Made by a program: the position numbers and the translations under genes. 33,324 nucleotides of DNA. Source: an uncultured Bacteroidales bacterium. GTDB lineage: Bacteria > Bacteroidota > Bacteroidia > Bacteroidales > Bacteroidaceae. The stretch covers positions 1 to 33,324 of the forward strand of contig CALGJF010000069.1 in NCBI GenBank assembly GCA_937914945.1, in the 5' to 3' direction. Shown one piece after another: positions 32,748 through 33,324 of the stretch (positions within the stretch are counted from its first letter, which is position 1; every line of letters begins with the position of its first letter). The notes beneath the pieces were generated by a model, which worked only from the letters and a program-made list of their open reading frames with translations, had not been told where the DNA came from and made no database searches.

Positions 32748-33324
32748 TTATTTGCAACCGGCGCAGCGAGGCTTAATCTGCTTGAAGAAATCGTTGCCCT
32801 TGTCATCTACCAAGATGAATGCGGGGAAATCCTCGACCTCTATTTTCCATATAGCCTCCATGCCAAGCTCGGGATACTCCACACACTCGATGCTCTTGAT
32901 GTTGTTCTGTGCGAGGATGGCTGCGGGACCACCTATTGAGCCCAGATAGAAACCACCATGTTTTTTACAAGCATCGGTTACCTGCTGGCTGCGGTTACCC
33001 TTGGCAAGCATAATCATTGAGCCACCATTCTCTTGGAACAAATCGACGTATGAGTCCATGCGGCCTGCAGTGGTGGGACCCATTGAGCCGCAAGGCATGC
33101 CTGCGGGGGTCTTTGCGGGGCCTGCATAGTAGATTGGGTGGTCCTTGATATACTGGGGAAGGCCCTCGCCACGATCTATGCGCTCTTTGAGCTTTGCATG
33201 GGCTATATCGCGGCCCACGATTATTGTGCCGTTGAGCGACAGGCGGGTAGCAATGGGGTATTGCGACAGCTGTGCGCAAACCTCTTTCATGGGGCGGTTG
33301 AGATCTACACGAACAATATCTCCC
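32748..33324 (-). CDS. Class I fumarate hydratase, C-terminal part, cut by the window edge
   Basis: About 192 residues to the stop; the frame stays open to the window end, starting inside GDIVRVDLNRPMKEV, so the N-terminal [4Fe-4S] catalytic domain is outside. YPIATRLSLNGTIIVGRDIA, YYAGPAKTPAGMPCGSMGPT, TAGRMDSYVDLF and KGNRSQQVTDACKKHGGFYL are the beta-domain signatures of class I (iron-sulfur, oxygen-sensitive) fumarases, which interconvert fumarate and malate. The tail ends KPRCAGCK. Confidence 0.93.
   Translation of the reverse strand, partial: GDIVRVDLNRPMKEVCAQLSQYPIATRLSLNGTIIVGRDIAHAKLKERIDRGEGLPQYIKDHPIYYAGPAKTPAGMPCGSMGPTTAGRMDSYVDLFQENGGSMIMLAKGNRSQQVTDACKKHGGFYLGSIGGPAAILAQNNIKSIECVEYPELGMEAIWKIEVEDFPAFILVDDKGNDFFKQIKPRCAGCK

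Noticed and set aside
1..33324. CRISPR array or restriction/toxin defence locus
   Set aside because: No regularly spaced repeats and no methylase, nuclease or other defence genes are visible.

Overview
The window looks like a chromosomal segment of a Bacteroidales bacterium with a phage-derived block at its left end. Three things point there: several genes are preceded by the Bacteroidetes -7 box TAnnTTTG or its TATCTTCG variant, the F1Fo ATP synthase genes follow the Bacteroidetes order atpD-C-(I)-B-E-F-H-A-G, and a large secreted protein ends in a Bacteroidetes-type C-terminal sorting domain. Genus cannot be fixed from the sequence alone.

Layout. 1-8.5 kb, minus strand: a phage-derived operon of two small virion-like proteins, a 1.6-kb-residue polyvalent protein, a P22-like portal protein and, 3 nt further on, a tyrosine integrase that runs off the left edge. 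A small divergent gene and a 46-nt perfect palindrome close this block. 8.9-17.1 kb, minus strand: the complete ATP synthase operon, followed by a thioredoxin-fold lipoprotein without its CxxC. 17.3-18.8 kb: a LexA/CI-like S24 regulator divergent from two small unknown genes, with repeated TAGCCA sites between them. 19.0-21.3 kb: a secreted protein with Ig-like repeats, a dockerin, a cohesin-like domain and a sorting tail. 21.5-24.4 kb: UDP-galactopyranose mutase, a sugar-1-phosphate nucleotidyltransferase and an aquaporin. 24.7-25.7 kb: a NAGPA-like exported protein and a tRNA-Met (CAU) whose 3' end is repeated about 150 nt away, like an integration scar. 25.8-28.3 kb, plus strand: a HAD phosphatase, ribF and a CPBP membrane protease. 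28.3-31.4 kb, minus strand: a YqiA-like esterase, trpB and a PorT-like barrel protein. 31.5-33.3 kb: a 2[4Fe-4S] ferredoxin, a possible 30-residue membrane peptide, rubrerythrin and the end of a class I fumarase.

The most interesting signal lies in the roughly 390 nt between porT and trpB. A promoter with TTTG, a 19-nt spacer and TATCTTCG is followed by a 20-codon ORF with three consecutive Trp codons, then a strong terminator-like hairpin, then trpB. This has the parts of a ribosome-mediated tryptophan attenuator. Other leads are the S24 regulator with its divergent small operon, the portal-polyvalent-integrase block, and the tRNA-Met scar. The core metabolism visible here (ATP synthase, fumarase, ferredoxin, rubrerythrin) fits an anaerobe or microaerobe that uses fumarate and faces occasional oxidative stress; that last point is inference.
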